A stretch of DNA of 64,000 nucleotides, from assembly GCA_963844325.1 (NCBI GenBank), contig CAWJNV010000002.1, forward strand, positions 868,001 to 932,000. The letters run 5' to 3'. Both the position numbers and the translations under genes were made by a program. Position 1 is the stretch's first letter. The number at the start of each line of letters is the position of its first letter. The stretch is from CADCTQ01 sp963844325. Its GTDB lineage: Bacteria; Bacteroidota; Bacteroidia; Cytophagales; 172606-1. Positions 7,630 to 14,819 of this stretch are shown here, in pieces. Below the pieces are notes generated by a model. It did no database searches. It saw only the letters and a program-made list of their open reading frames with translations, and had not been told where the DNA came from.

Positions 7630-9063
7630 ATGAAAACCACCCCCATTGTATCGCTTTTTCTTTCCGCCGCGCTGGGAGCGATGGAAGTGCTGACCCCGAC
7701 GGTCAGTTGCGGCCAGGCACTCACCCCGGCCGAGGGCAGGGCCTCCGCCCGCCGCCGCACGGCCGGGGCACCCGCAACGCAGCCGAACGCGGAAAACCTC
7801 GCCGTGGCGTTCACCGCGACGACTGCAACGGCCCGGGCAACCGCCGGAGACAACGCCATCCGGCCGTTCAAAGTGAACATTCCGGACGCCGCCCTGGAGG
7901 ACCTGCGCCGGCGCGTACTGGCAACCAAATGGCCCAGGAAGGAAACCGTAAACGACGCCACGCAGGGCGTGCAACTGGCGACCATGCAGAAGCTGGCCCG
8001 CTACTGGGCCACCGACTACGACTGGCGCAAGGTGGAGAAAAAGCTGAACGCCCTGCCGCAGTTCACCACCGCCATCGACGGGCTCGACATTCACTTCATC
8101 CACGTGCGTTCGAAGCACCCCAACGCGCTGCCGCTCATCGTTACGCACGGCTGGCCCGGTTCGTTCATGGAGATGCTGAAGATCGTCGGCCCGCTCACTG
8201 ACCCCACCAAATATGGCGGCAAGGCCGAAGACGCCTTCGACCTGGTGATCCCGTCGATGCCCGGCTACGGCTTTTCGGAGCAGCCCGCCACCACCGGCTG
8301 GGACCCGCAGCGCATCTCCCGCGCCTGGATCACGCTGATGAAGCGCCTCGGCTACCCCCGCTACGTGGCCCAGGGCGGCGATTGGGGCGACGTGATCACC
8401 GAACTGATGGCCGTGCAGGCGCCCCCGGAACTGATCGGCATTCACACCAACATGCCGGCCGCCGTACCCGCCGCGGTTTCCAAGGCACTCTGGGGCGGTC
8501 CGAAGGTGACCGGCCTCACCGCCGGCGAGCAGCACGCCTACGACCAGCTCGACTTCTTCTTCAAGAAAGGCCTGGCGTACGCCCAGGAAATGGGGAACCG
8601 CCCGCAGACGCTGTACGGCATCGAGGATTCGCCCGTGGGCCTGGCCGCCTGGATCCTGGACCACGACGCCCGCAGTTACGCCCTCATTGCCCGCTCCTTC
8701 GACGGCAAACGCGAAGGCCTCACCCGCGACGACGTCCTCGACAACATTACGCTCTACTGGCTGACGAACTCGGCGGTTTCGGCGGCCCGGCTGTACTGGG
8801 AAAACAAGCTTACCTTCTTCTCCCCGCTGGGCGTGAAGATCCCGGTTGCCGTAAGCGCTTATCCCGACGAACTCTACACCGCCCCGCGGAGCTGGGCCGA
8901 AAAAGCGTTCCCCAAACTCATCTACTATAACCAGCTCGACAAAGGCGGCCACTTTGCCGCCTGGGAGCAGCCCGAACTCTTCTCAAGTGAAATGCGGGCG
9001 GCCTTCAAGTCCCTGCGCAAACCGGGCGGCACGGCAACGGCCAAGACGCAGGCGGGCCACTGA
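7630..9063 (+). CDS. Secreted epoxide hydrolase-like protein, copy 2
   Basis: A 477-residue paralogue of the preceding gene. The signal peptide ends near residue 30 (TVSCGQA) and a low-complexity Ala/Arg/Thr linker of about 45 residues precedes the EHN domain at IRPFKVNIPDAAL. All catalytic segments are retained: HGWPGS, GGDWGD, YPDEL and KGGHFAAWE. The last about 20 codons are nearly identical in nucleotide sequence to copy 1, including synonymous positions, pointing to recent duplication or gene conversion. A gap of 106 bp separates it from copy 1, so they may be co-transcribed. It is predicted to be periplasmic. Confidence 0.88.
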   Translation: MKTTPIVSLFLSAALGAMEVLTPTVSCGQALTPAEGRASARRRTAGAPATQPNAENLAVAFTATTATARATAGDNAIRPFKVNIPDAALEDLRRRVLATKWPRKETVNDATQGVQLATMQKLARYWATDYDWRKVEKKLNALPQFTTAIDGLDIHFIHVRSKHPNALPLIVTHGWPGSFMEMLKIVGPLTDPTKYGGKAEDAFDLVIPSMPGYGFSEQPATTGWDPQRISRAWITLMKRLGYPRYVAQGGDWGDVITELMAVQAPPELIGIHTNMPAAVPAAVSKALWGGPKVTGLTAGEQHAYDQLDFFFKKGLAYAQEMGNRPQTLYGIEDSPVGLAAWILDHDARSYALIARSFDGKREGLTRDDVLDNITLYWLTNSAVSAARLYWENKLTFFSPLGVKIPVAVSAYPDELYTAPRSWAEKAFPKLIYYNQLDKGGHFAAWEQPELFSSEMRAAFKSLRKPGGTATAKTQAGH

Positions 9064-9107
9064 TCCCCGCAGGCGGGCCGCTGCCGGGCCACCAGTCAGT
9101 AACTGAA

Positions 9108-9226
9108 TTGACAAGGAAGGTTATATGGCTGTATGGTTGATTGTTGGGCTTACGCACGTCTCCTTACAACCTGACTGCCAACCATATAGCCATTCAGCCA
9201 TATAGCCATCCAACCTTCCTTGTCAA
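9108..9226. repeat. ATGG-heptamer hairpin element, copy A
   Basis: The outer inverted ends TTGACAAGGAAGGTT (9108-9122) and AACCTTCCTTGTCAA (9212-9226) match perfectly. Inside, each arm is built from TATATGGCT / TATGGTTG type units around a GGGCTTACGC centre. Related elements occur at about 25713, 42630 and 46181. It is non-coding, and it sits just before the third epoxide hydrolase gene. Confidence 0.8.
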
Positions 9227-9254
9227 TACACCTAACCAGTCAAATTCCATCGCA

Positions 9255-10631
9255 ATGCAAAAGATTAAACATATCCTTGCCGGCACCCTGCTTACCGGAA
9301 CACTGGCCTGGCCGGGAATACCCGCCGCGGCCCAGGGTATCCTGCGGGCGGACCGGGGAGGGGAATCTGCCGTTGCGCCTGAAACGCCCGGCGCACCGGC
9401 CGAAGACAACGCCATCCGGCCGTTCAAAGTGAACGTACCGGAGGCTGACCTGAAGGACCTGCGCCAGCGCCTGGCGGCCACCCGGTGGCCCGAAAAGGAA
9501 ACCGTAGCCGACGCGACGCAGGGCGTGCCACTGGCAACGCTCCAGGAACTCGTTCGCCATTGGGGCACGGGCTACGACTGGCGGAAGGCCGAGGCGAAGC
9601 TGAACGGCTTCCCGCAGTTCAAGACGCGGATCGATGGCCTCGACATCCACTTCATCCACGTGCGTTCCAAACACCCCAACGCGATGCCGCTGATCGTCAC
9701 GCACGGGTGGCCGGGCTCGGTCTTCGAGCAGATCAAGCTCATCGGTCCGCTCACCGACCCGACCCGCTACGGCGGCAAGGCCGAGGATGCCTTCGACGTC
9801 GTAATTCCGTCGCTGCCGGGCTTCGGCTTCTCGGAGCGGCCGGCGGAAGCCGGCTGGGGGCTGGAGCGCATCGGCCAGGCGTGGGACGTGCTCATGAAGC
9901 GGCTGGGGTACAACCGCTACGTGGCGCAGGGCGGCGACTGGGGCGCGGGGGTGGTCGAGGCCATGGGACGGCAGGCGCCGGCCGGGTTGCTCGGCATCCA
10001 CACCAACCTGCCGGCCGTGGTTACGCCGGAGGTGGAGGCGGCGCTCGGCGGGACCATCCCGGCGTCATTCTCCGAAAAGGAACGCGCCGCAGTCAAGGAC
10101 TTGGGAACGTACCTGCGGAACGGCGGACTGGCCTACCTGGTGATGATGGGTGCGCGGCCCCAGGCCGTCGGTTACGGGCTCACGGACTCTCCCGCCGGCC
10201 TGGCGGGGTGGATGCTCGTGCACGGCGGGTTCGCCAAGTGGACGTACGGCCGGGACCCCAGCCAGTCGCCGACGCGGGACGACGTGCTCGACAATTTCTC
10301 GCTGTACTGGCTGACGAACACGGCCGCCTCGTCGGCGAAGATTTACTGGGAGAGCCGCAACCTGAAGCTGACCAGCGCGGCCTCGCAGAAGACCCACGAG
10401 ATCTCGGTCCCGGTAGCCATTACGGTGTTTCCCGATGAGGTCATTCGCGCCCAGGAGCAATGGGCCCGGCGCGCCTTCCCGAGCCTGAGCTACTTCAACG
10501 AGGTTGACCGGGGCGGCCACTTTGCCGCCTGGGAGTACCCCGAACTCTTTTCCGCTGAACTGCGAGCCGCCTTCAAGCCTTTGCGCAAACCCACCGGCAC
10601 GGCAACGGCCCAGCCCGCATCGGCCCGCTGA
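9255..10631 (+). CDS. Secreted epoxide hydrolase-like protein, copy 3
   Basis: A 458-residue third paralogue. The ATG at 9255 gives a clean signal peptide (MQKIKHILAGTLLTG, cleaved near PAAAQG); the frame extends upstream only through the repeat element, so the longer start is rejected. The EHN domain begins IRPFKVNVPEADL. The catalytic segments HGWPGS, GGDWGA, FPDEV and RGGHFAAWE are present. It is the most diverged of the three and ends KPTGTATAQPASAR rather than with the shared ending of copies 1 and 2. The repeat element at 9108-9226 separates it from copy 2. It is probably a periplasmic hydrolase with an unknown substrate. Confidence 0.88.
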   Translation: MQKIKHILAGTLLTGTLAWPGIPAAAQGILRADRGGESAVAPETPGAPAEDNAIRPFKVNVPEADLKDLRQRLAATRWPEKETVADATQGVPLATLQELVRHWGTGYDWRKAEAKLNGFPQFKTRIDGLDIHFIHVRSKHPNAMPLIVTHGWPGSVFEQIKLIGPLTDPTRYGGKAEDAFDVVIPSLPGFGFSERPAEAGWGLERIGQAWDVLMKRLGYNRYVAQGGDWGAGVVEAMGRQAPAGLLGIHTNLPAVVTPEVEAALGGTIPASFSEKERAAVKDLGTYLRNGGLAYLVMMGARPQAVGYGLTDSPAGLAGWMLVHGGFAKWTYGRDPSQSPTRDDVLDNFSLYWLTNTAASSAKIYWESRNLKLTSAASQKTHEISVPVAITVFPDEVIRAQEQWARRAFPSLSYFNEVDRGGHFAAWEYPELFSAELRAAFKPLRKPTGTATAQPASAR

Positions 10632-10720
10632 CGGGTGACTTTACGACCGCGCAGCAGCGCGCATTCCGATGCCCGGCTGATTCTGATTGTCTCTCAATTA
10701 TTTGAAAAACAGTTATCTAT

Positions 10721-11266
10721 ATGAAATACTACACCAAATGGATGCTTCAGCTGCTGGTTGCCGTGGCAACGGCGGGCGGCGTACTTACCGCCTGCGACAG
10801 CACCTCGGCCCGCACCAACGCCACCGGTGCCGTTCCCACCGCCACCCATGAGACCGCGGCCAGGACCGCCAGGGAGGTCCGCGGTGCATCGCCGTACGCT
10901 GAAACCGAGAATGAGCCTCCGCCCAAGCTGTTCGTGGACCCACCGCTTCCCGAGGGGCTGGCCCAGGGCATCGTCTGGATCCAGTGGCGGGTGGAGAACC
11001 TGAACGTCGTACCGGTGTTTGGAAAGGGTGCTACCCATGTCTCTCCGCGGGTCGGGCATCTGCACGTACACGTGGACGATCTGGGTTGGTGGTGGGCGGA
11101 CCCCAGCAACGTCAATACAATCGACATCGCCGGGTTGACGGAGGGACCGCACAAGGTACGGCTCGAATTGGTGAACACGAACCATGAGACTTTCCCCGGA
11201 CAGTCCAAAACAGTGACGTTCACAATCCCTAAGGGCGCGTCTCGGTCTCTCAAGCACCGTCACTGA
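10721..11266 (+). CDS. DUF6130-like lipoprotein
   Basis: A 181-residue predicted lipoprotein: signal peptide with lipobox LTAC at about residue 25, a Thr/Ala-rich linker, then a compact beta-rich domain with EPPPKLFVDPPLPEGLAQG, VVPVFGKGATHVSPRVGHLHVHVDD and GPHKVRLELVNTNHETFPGQ. A paralogue without a lipobox lies at 16996-17457. I match this to the DUF6130 family from memory. Conserved His residues in GHLHVHVDD could bind metal, but that is a guess. It is followed 10 bp later by a DUF2798-like gene. Confidence 0.75.
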   Translation: MKYYTKWMLQLLVAVATAGGVLTACDSTSARTNATGAVPTATHETAARTAREVRGASPYAETENEPPPKLFVDPPLPEGLAQGIVWIQWRVENLNVVPVFGKGATHVSPRVGHLHVHVDDLGWWWADPSNVNTIDIAGLTEGPHKVRLELVNTNHETFPGQSKTVTFTIPKGASRSLKHRH

Positions 11267-11276
11267 AAAAACCGGT

Positions 11277-11519
11277 ATGAAAGAAAAAGTAGTTTTTGCC
11301 CTGCTGATGGGGAGCATCACGACGGGCATTGTGTCTTTGACCCTCATTGCGGTCAACCGGGGATTCGGGCCGGGGTTTGCCGGGGCCTGGCTCAAGTCGT
11401 GGGCCATTGCGTACGTGGTGGTCATCCCGGTCATCCTGATCCTTTCTCCGGTGGTGCAGCGGCTCGCCGGCAGGCTGTGCAGGCACAAGGAACGGGCCTA
11501 CGCCAAGCAGGGCGCCTGA
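11277..11519 (+). CDS. DUF2798-like small membrane protein
   Basis: An 80-residue protein with two transmembrane segments: about residues 5-26 (VVFALLMGSITTGIVSLTLIA) and 42-65 (WAIAYVVVIPVILILSPVVQRLA). The basic C-terminus is predicted cytoplasmic. The layout and the LMGSITTGIVS and VVIPVILILSPVVQRL segments fit the DUF2798 family, whose function is not known. It lies 10 bp after the DUF6130-like lipoprotein gene and 92 bp before the Ohr gene. Confidence 0.8.
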   Translation: MKEKVVFALLMGSITTGIVSLTLIAVNRGFGPGFAGAWLKSWAIAYVVVIPVILILSPVVQRLAGRLCRHKERAYAKQGA

Positions 11520-11611
11520 AGAGAAAAAATGGGCGGATGCATTCACCCGTTTTCTATACCAATTTTTCTACAAAATACCTTTCAACAAGTAAACAATTAA
11601 CAAACAAAACA

Positions 11612-12070
11612 ATGGCAAATCAAGCAGTAGATTCCGTAGCAACGGAAAATCAGGTCGAATTCAAAAAAGCGTTTTACACGGGCAAAGTCCACGTCACGGG
11701 CGGCCGCACGCACGGCGTTGCCCGCTCCTCGGACGGCAACCTGGAAATTAAACTCTCCACGCCCGGCACCCACGGCGCCGGTACCAACCCCGAGCAACTC
11801 CTGGCCGCCGGCTGGTCGGCCTGTTTCGAAGGGGCCATGCAGTCGGTAGCCAAAGCACACAAAGTGCGGCTCCCCGACGAGACGGCCATCGACGCGGAAG
11901 TAGACCTGGTTTACACCGACGGCGAATACACGCTGCAAGCCCGCCTCAACGTCACCATGCCCGGGGTGGAACGCGAAACCGCCCAGGCCATCGTGGACGG
12001 CGCGAAAAAAACGTGTCCGTATTCCAAAGCCCTGCACGGGAGTATTGCCACCCAGTACAACCTCCTCTGA
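11612..12070 (+). CDS. ohr: Organic hydroperoxide resistance protein (Ohr/OsmC)
   Basis: A 152-residue thiol peroxidase of the Ohr branch of the OsmC family; it reduces organic hydroperoxides using two active-site cysteines and lipoyl-type reductants. Both cysteines are present: GWSACFEGAM at about residue 68 and TCPYSKA at about residue 133. The GTNPEQLLAAG segment is diagnostic. The ATG at 11612 was chosen because the longer frame upstream overlaps the previous gene and lacks family sequence. A strong intrinsic terminator follows. No MarR-type OhrR gene is adjacent. Confidence 0.93.
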   Translation: MANQAVDSVATENQVEFKKAFYTGKVHVTGGRTHGVARSSDGNLEIKLSTPGTHGAGTNPEQLLAAGWSACFEGAMQSVAKAHKVRLPDETAIDAEVDLVYTDGEYTLQARLNVTMPGVERETAQAIVDGAKKTCPYSKALHGSIATQYNLL

Positions 12071-12086
12071 GCCGGGTGGTCACGAA

Positions 12087-12121
12087 GCGAATCAGCCCGC
12101 CCGGGCTGATTCGCATCTTTT
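12087..12121 (+). terminator. Intrinsic terminator after ohr
   Basis: A perfect 12-bp stem GCGAATCAGCCC / GGGCTGATTCGC with a 4-nt loop, followed by ATCTTTT. It lies 17 bp after the Ohr stop codon and ends the upstream transcript. Confidence 0.88.
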
Positions 12122-12133
12122 CAAAAAACCATT

Positions 12134-13222
12134 ATGTCACAAGAACTTGATTCCGACCGCCGCCGCTTCCTGCGTGCTACGTCCCACGTGCTGGCTGCGG
12201 CTCCCCTGGGCCTGGCCGCTTTGGCCTGGCATCGCACGGACGCCGCGGCCCAACCGCCTCTTCAAATGGTGTTGTCTTCCCTCGACCGAACCACCGAATG
12301 GCTCAATTCACCGCCCCTGACGGCGGCCGGCCTGCAAGGAAAAGTCGTCCTGATCGACTTCTGGACCTACACCTGCATCAACTGGATTCGCACCGCGCCC
12401 TACCTCCGGACGTGGGCCGAAAAATACCGGGAGCAGGGCCTGGTGGTGGTCGGCGTCCACGCGCCGGAGTTTCCCTTCGAGCATGACCCCGACAACGTGC
12501 GCCGGGCCGTCAAGGACCTGCGGGTCGATTACCCGGTGGCGATTGACAATGATTTTGCCATTTGGCGGGCCTTCGAAAACCAGTACTGGCCGGCCCTCTA
12601 CTTCGTGGATGCGGGGGGCAAAGTGCGCCACCACCAGTTCGGCGAGGGCGACTACGACCGTTTGGAACGGGTGATCCAGAAGTTGTTGCGGGATGCCGGC
12701 AACCGCGTCACCGGGCCGGAACAAACCCCGGTGGATGCCCGGGGCGTGGAAGTGGCGGCCGACTGGAGCAGCCTGCGTTCCCCGGAAAACTACCTCGGCT
12801 ACGCCCGCACCGTTGATTTTGCCTCGCCCGGCGGCGTCCGGTCGGAGGTGCAATACGTATACAGAATCCCTAACCGCCTGTCCCTCAACCAATGGGCGCT
12901 CTCGGGCGAGTGGACCATGAAGCAGGGCGCCGCCGCGCTCAATGGGGCCGACGGCAGCATTGCGTACCGCTTCCACGCCCGCGACCTGCACCTGGTGATG
13001 GGAGCGGCAACACCCGGGAGGCCGGCACGGTTCCGGGTGCGCATCGACGGGCTGCCCCCGGGCGCCGCGCACGGCCTCGACGTGGATGAGCAGGGCAACG
13101 GCACGGTGACCGGTCCCCGGTTGTACCAACTCATCCGGCAGCCCGGCCGCATTGCCGACCAGCAGTTCGAGATCACGTTTCCCGACGCAGGGGTGGAGGC
13201 ATTTGCCTTCACGTTCGGCTGA
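12134..13222 (+). CDS. Tat-exported thioredoxin-like (DipZ/TlpA-type) protein
   Basis: A 362-residue protein. The N-terminus DRRRFLRATSHVLAAAPLG is a twin-arginine signal. Residues about 55-200 form a TlpA/redoxin domain (VVLIDFWTYTCINW, VVVGVHAPEFPFEHD, YWPALYFVDAGG). Residues about 215-362 match the C-terminal beta domain of DipZ-like proteins. The redox motif reads CINW rather than CxxC, so only the first Cys remains; a one-Cys form seems common in this subgroup, from memory. It is predicted to act in the periplasm in thiol redox chemistry. Its promoter would lie in the short gap after the ohr terminator. Confidence 0.85.
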   Translation: MSQELDSDRRRFLRATSHVLAAAPLGLAALAWHRTDAAAQPPLQMVLSSLDRTTEWLNSPPLTAAGLQGKVVLIDFWTYTCINWIRTAPYLRTWAEKYREQGLVVVGVHAPEFPFEHDPDNVRRAVKDLRVDYPVAIDNDFAIWRAFENQYWPALYFVDAGGKVRHHQFGEGDYDRLERVIQKLLRDAGNRVTGPEQTPVDARGVEVAADWSSLRSPENYLGYARTVDFASPGGVRSEVQYVYRIPNRLSLNQWALSGEWTMKQGAAALNGADGSIAYRFHARDLHLVMGAATPGRPARFRVRIDGLPPGAAHGLDVDEQGNGTVTGPRLYQLIRQPGRIADQQFEITFPDAGVEAFAFTFG

Positions 13223-13403
13223 TGAATGAATACAGGACTTCTACTGATTCGTTGTTGGTTGTTGGTTGTCCGTTGTTCGTAGTGACCTGATTCACAGGCA
13301 GTATTGGACAAACAGATACACAATCATGAAGTCATTTCAGTATTGCGCAGCCACTGGGGCAGCAATACCACCAGGGGCGGCAATATGGGATGAGGGTAGG
13401 GCA

Positions 13404-13519
13404 AGTCCCGTAGGGACGAAATACAGGAACGGCAATCATCCCAACCGCGCCACCTGCTGACGGGCAAAACCTGTTCCGTGCTGTTTTAACGGGCTACCCA
13501 TATTGCGTCCCTACGGGAC
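13404..13519. repeat. GTCCCGTAGGGAC-type inverted repeat element
   Basis: The arms AGTCCCGTAGGGACG (13404-13418) and CGTCCCTACGGGACT (13505-13519) are perfect inverted copies, each itself a palindrome. A degenerate third palindrome (GTCCCTGCGGGA) lies at 13558-13569. The same arm sequence bounds the element at 17985-18130. It is non-coding; the gap 13223-13860 otherwise shows only a GTTGTTGG-type simple run at about 13249-13280 and the next element. Confidence 0.75.
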
Positions 13520-13658
13520 TAATGAAAGAGGCGTAGCGTGTTTTCTACCAATAGCTCGTCCCTGCGGGAATTACTTCCCCTCGATTACTAAATGGGTGAT
13601 TTCAATTAAGTACGTACGCTCCGATTCATATTCGCATCAGTTAGAAAAAGGAGTAAAG

Positions 13659-13822
13659 TACACTGTAAAGAAAGTAAGTTGAGAAAAAGTTGTTGGTGAA
13701 AACACTAGCAACGGCGCGAACGGTAAATGCCTCTTTTCCAACTGTTAACGCGCGTTTGGAATACGCCGTTGTTGGTGTTTTCACCAACAACAATCCTATC
13801 AACTTATTTGCTTTACAATGTA
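13659..13822. repeat. 164-bp imperfect inverted repeat upstream of TetR
   Basis: The ends TACACTGTAAAG (from 13659) and CTTTACAATGTA (to 13822) pair. The arms continue through AAGTTG and a 28-nt core that includes GTTGTTGGTGAAAACAC at 13689 and its near reverse complement ending at 13791. A third copy of the core palindrome lies at 14716-14738. It is AT-richer than the surroundings and looks like a miniature inverted-repeat element. It ends 40 bp before the TetR operator. Confidence 0.65.
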
Positions 13823-13856
13823 TAAAGGCAGCGCATAAAAAAAGATGAAGTATTTC

Positions 13857-13887
13857 TTTTAAATGACCGATCGGTCATTTATATTTG
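13857..13887 (+). promoter_or_regulatory. tetR promoter with TetR operator 1
   Basis: A perfect 20-bp palindrome AAATGACCGATCGGTCATTT occupies 13861-13880. TATATTTG (13880-13887) fits the Bacteroidota -7 element TAnnTTTG, and TTTT at 13857-13860 sits 19 bp before it as a weak -33 element. The operator thus fills the promoter spacer, the classic arrangement for steric repression. The same core recurs twice on the other side of the regulator gene. Confidence 0.8.
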
Positions 13888-13901
13888 TACCAACACTTTA
13901 G

Positions 13902-14037
13902 TACAGGACAAAACCTCACCCCCAGCCCCTCTCCCGGGGAGAGGGGAGAAGAAAGGATTCTACAAATAGCTTTTTTTCAAGGCTTTACGCCTCCCCTCTC
14001 CTTGGGAGAGGGGCCGGGGGTGAGGTTTTGTCCTGTA
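13902..14037. repeat. CCTCACCCCC-type element inserted in the tetR leader
   Basis: About 136 bp with inverted ends TACAGGACAAAACCTCACCC at the left and the reverse complement at the right (to 14037). It has the same internal CCCCTCTCC hairpins as the element at 2018-2140. GTACCAACACTTTA (13887-13900) and GTACCAACACTTA (14043-14055) flank it as a near-perfect direct duplication, consistent with target-site duplication on insertion. It now lies between the tetR promoter and start codon. Confidence 0.8.
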
Positions 14038-14061
14038 TTAAAGTACCAACACTTACCCCTT

Positions 14062-14649
14062 ATGACAAAGGCAGAGAGAACCCGGCAGTTGATCATTGAA
14101 AAAGCCGCCCCGCTGTTCAATACGAAGGGCGTGGCGGGCACTTCCCTGAGTGACATTCTGGAAGTGACCAAACTGGCGAAGGGAAGCTTGTACGTGCACT
14201 TCGAAAACAAGGAAGACCTGGCGCACGAAGTGGTTGACTACCAGTTGGCCCGGCTGTCGGAAGTGGTGCAGGCAAACCTGGGCCGCCACAAAACGGCGAA
14301 AGAAAAGTTGTTCGCCTACCTCGATATGTACCTGGACCCGCTCAATCCTCCCCTCGTGGGCGGCTGCCCGATGCTCAACTTCGGCATGGAAGCCGACGAT
14401 ACGGATGAAGTCATCCGCCAGAAAGTAAATGCCCTCGTGGAAGCCGCCCAGCGGAACATCCGGAGCATTGTGGAGAAGGGAATTGCCGCCGGCGAGTTTA
14501 AACCGGACTGGGACGCGCAGGAGTTTGCCACCCGGATGTTTGCCGTAGTGGAAGGCGGGATCATGATGGCGCGGGTGGCGGGTCACAACAAGGCCATGAA
14601 AGTGATTGCCAAGTCGCTGAAAAAAGAAATCGAAGAAAAAAAAGCGTAA
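14062..14649 (+). CDS. TetR/AcrR-family repressor
   Basis: A 195-residue repressor. The N-terminal helix-turn-helix spans about residues 5-50 (TRQLIIEKAAPLFNTKGVAG, SLSDILEVTKLAKGSLYVHF). The ligand-binding C-terminal half resembles the AcuR/TetR_C group with GCPMLNFGMEADD. The start at 14062 is used because the frame upstream only reads through the inserted repeat element. Three copies of the palindrome ATGACCGATCGGTCAT (in its promoter, just after its stop codon, and just upstream of the next SDR gene) are very probably its operators, so it represses itself and the downstream dehydrogenase. The inducer is unknown. Confidence 0.92.
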   Translation: MTKAERTRQLIIEKAAPLFNTKGVAGTSLSDILEVTKLAKGSLYVHFENKEDLAHEVVDYQLARLSEVVQANLGRHKTAKEKLFAYLDMYLDPLNPPLVGGCPMLNFGMEADDTDEVIRQKVNALVEAAQRNIRSIVEKGIAAGEFKPDWDAQEFATRMFAVVEGGIMMARVAGHNKAMKVIAKSLKKEIEEKKA

Positions 14650-14664
14650 ATTTTTTTACGAATG

Positions 14665-14684
14665 AAATGACCGATCGGTCATTT
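14665..14684. promoter_or_regulatory. TetR operator 2
   Basis: A perfect 20-bp copy of AAATGACCGATCGGTCATTT, 15 bp after the tetR stop codon and about 105 bp upstream of operator 3. It may assist repression of the following SDR promoter. Confidence 0.78.
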
Positions 14685-14715
14685 ATGAATCTAAATGCAA
14701 GAAGTAAGGAAACAG

Positions 14716-14738
14716 GTTGCTGGTGTTTTCACCAACAC
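14716..14738. repeat. GGTGTTTTCACC palindrome
   Basis: GTTGCTGGTGTTTTCACCAAC is nearly self-complementary and matches the core of the 13659-13822 element. It sits alone between TetR operators 2 and 3. Confidence 0.5.
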
Positions 14739-14769
14739 CGGCGGGCAGCTTGTTTTTTATAACTAAAAA

Positions 14770-14785
14770 ATGACCGATCGGTCAT
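14770..14785. promoter_or_regulatory. TetR operator 3, in front of the SDR gene
   Basis: ATGACCGATCGGTCAT, the 16-bp core of the TetR palindrome, lies 34 bp before the preferred start of the SDR gene at 14820. That position would block its promoter or leader. I cannot identify the exact -7 element. Confidence 0.75.
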
Positions 14786-14819
14786 AAAAATGAACAAAAA
14801 TCACTCAAACGAAAAGACA

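Noticed and set aside
13266..13460. A possible 64-residue protein
   Set aside because: The sequence is read through the GTCCCGTAGGGAC repeat element and a simple run; there is no motif or conserved context.
13885..14061. A longer N-terminus for the TetR repressor
   Set aside because: The frame is open upstream from a TTG, but it translates the inserted repeat element; the helix-turn-helix starts normally from the ATG at 14062.
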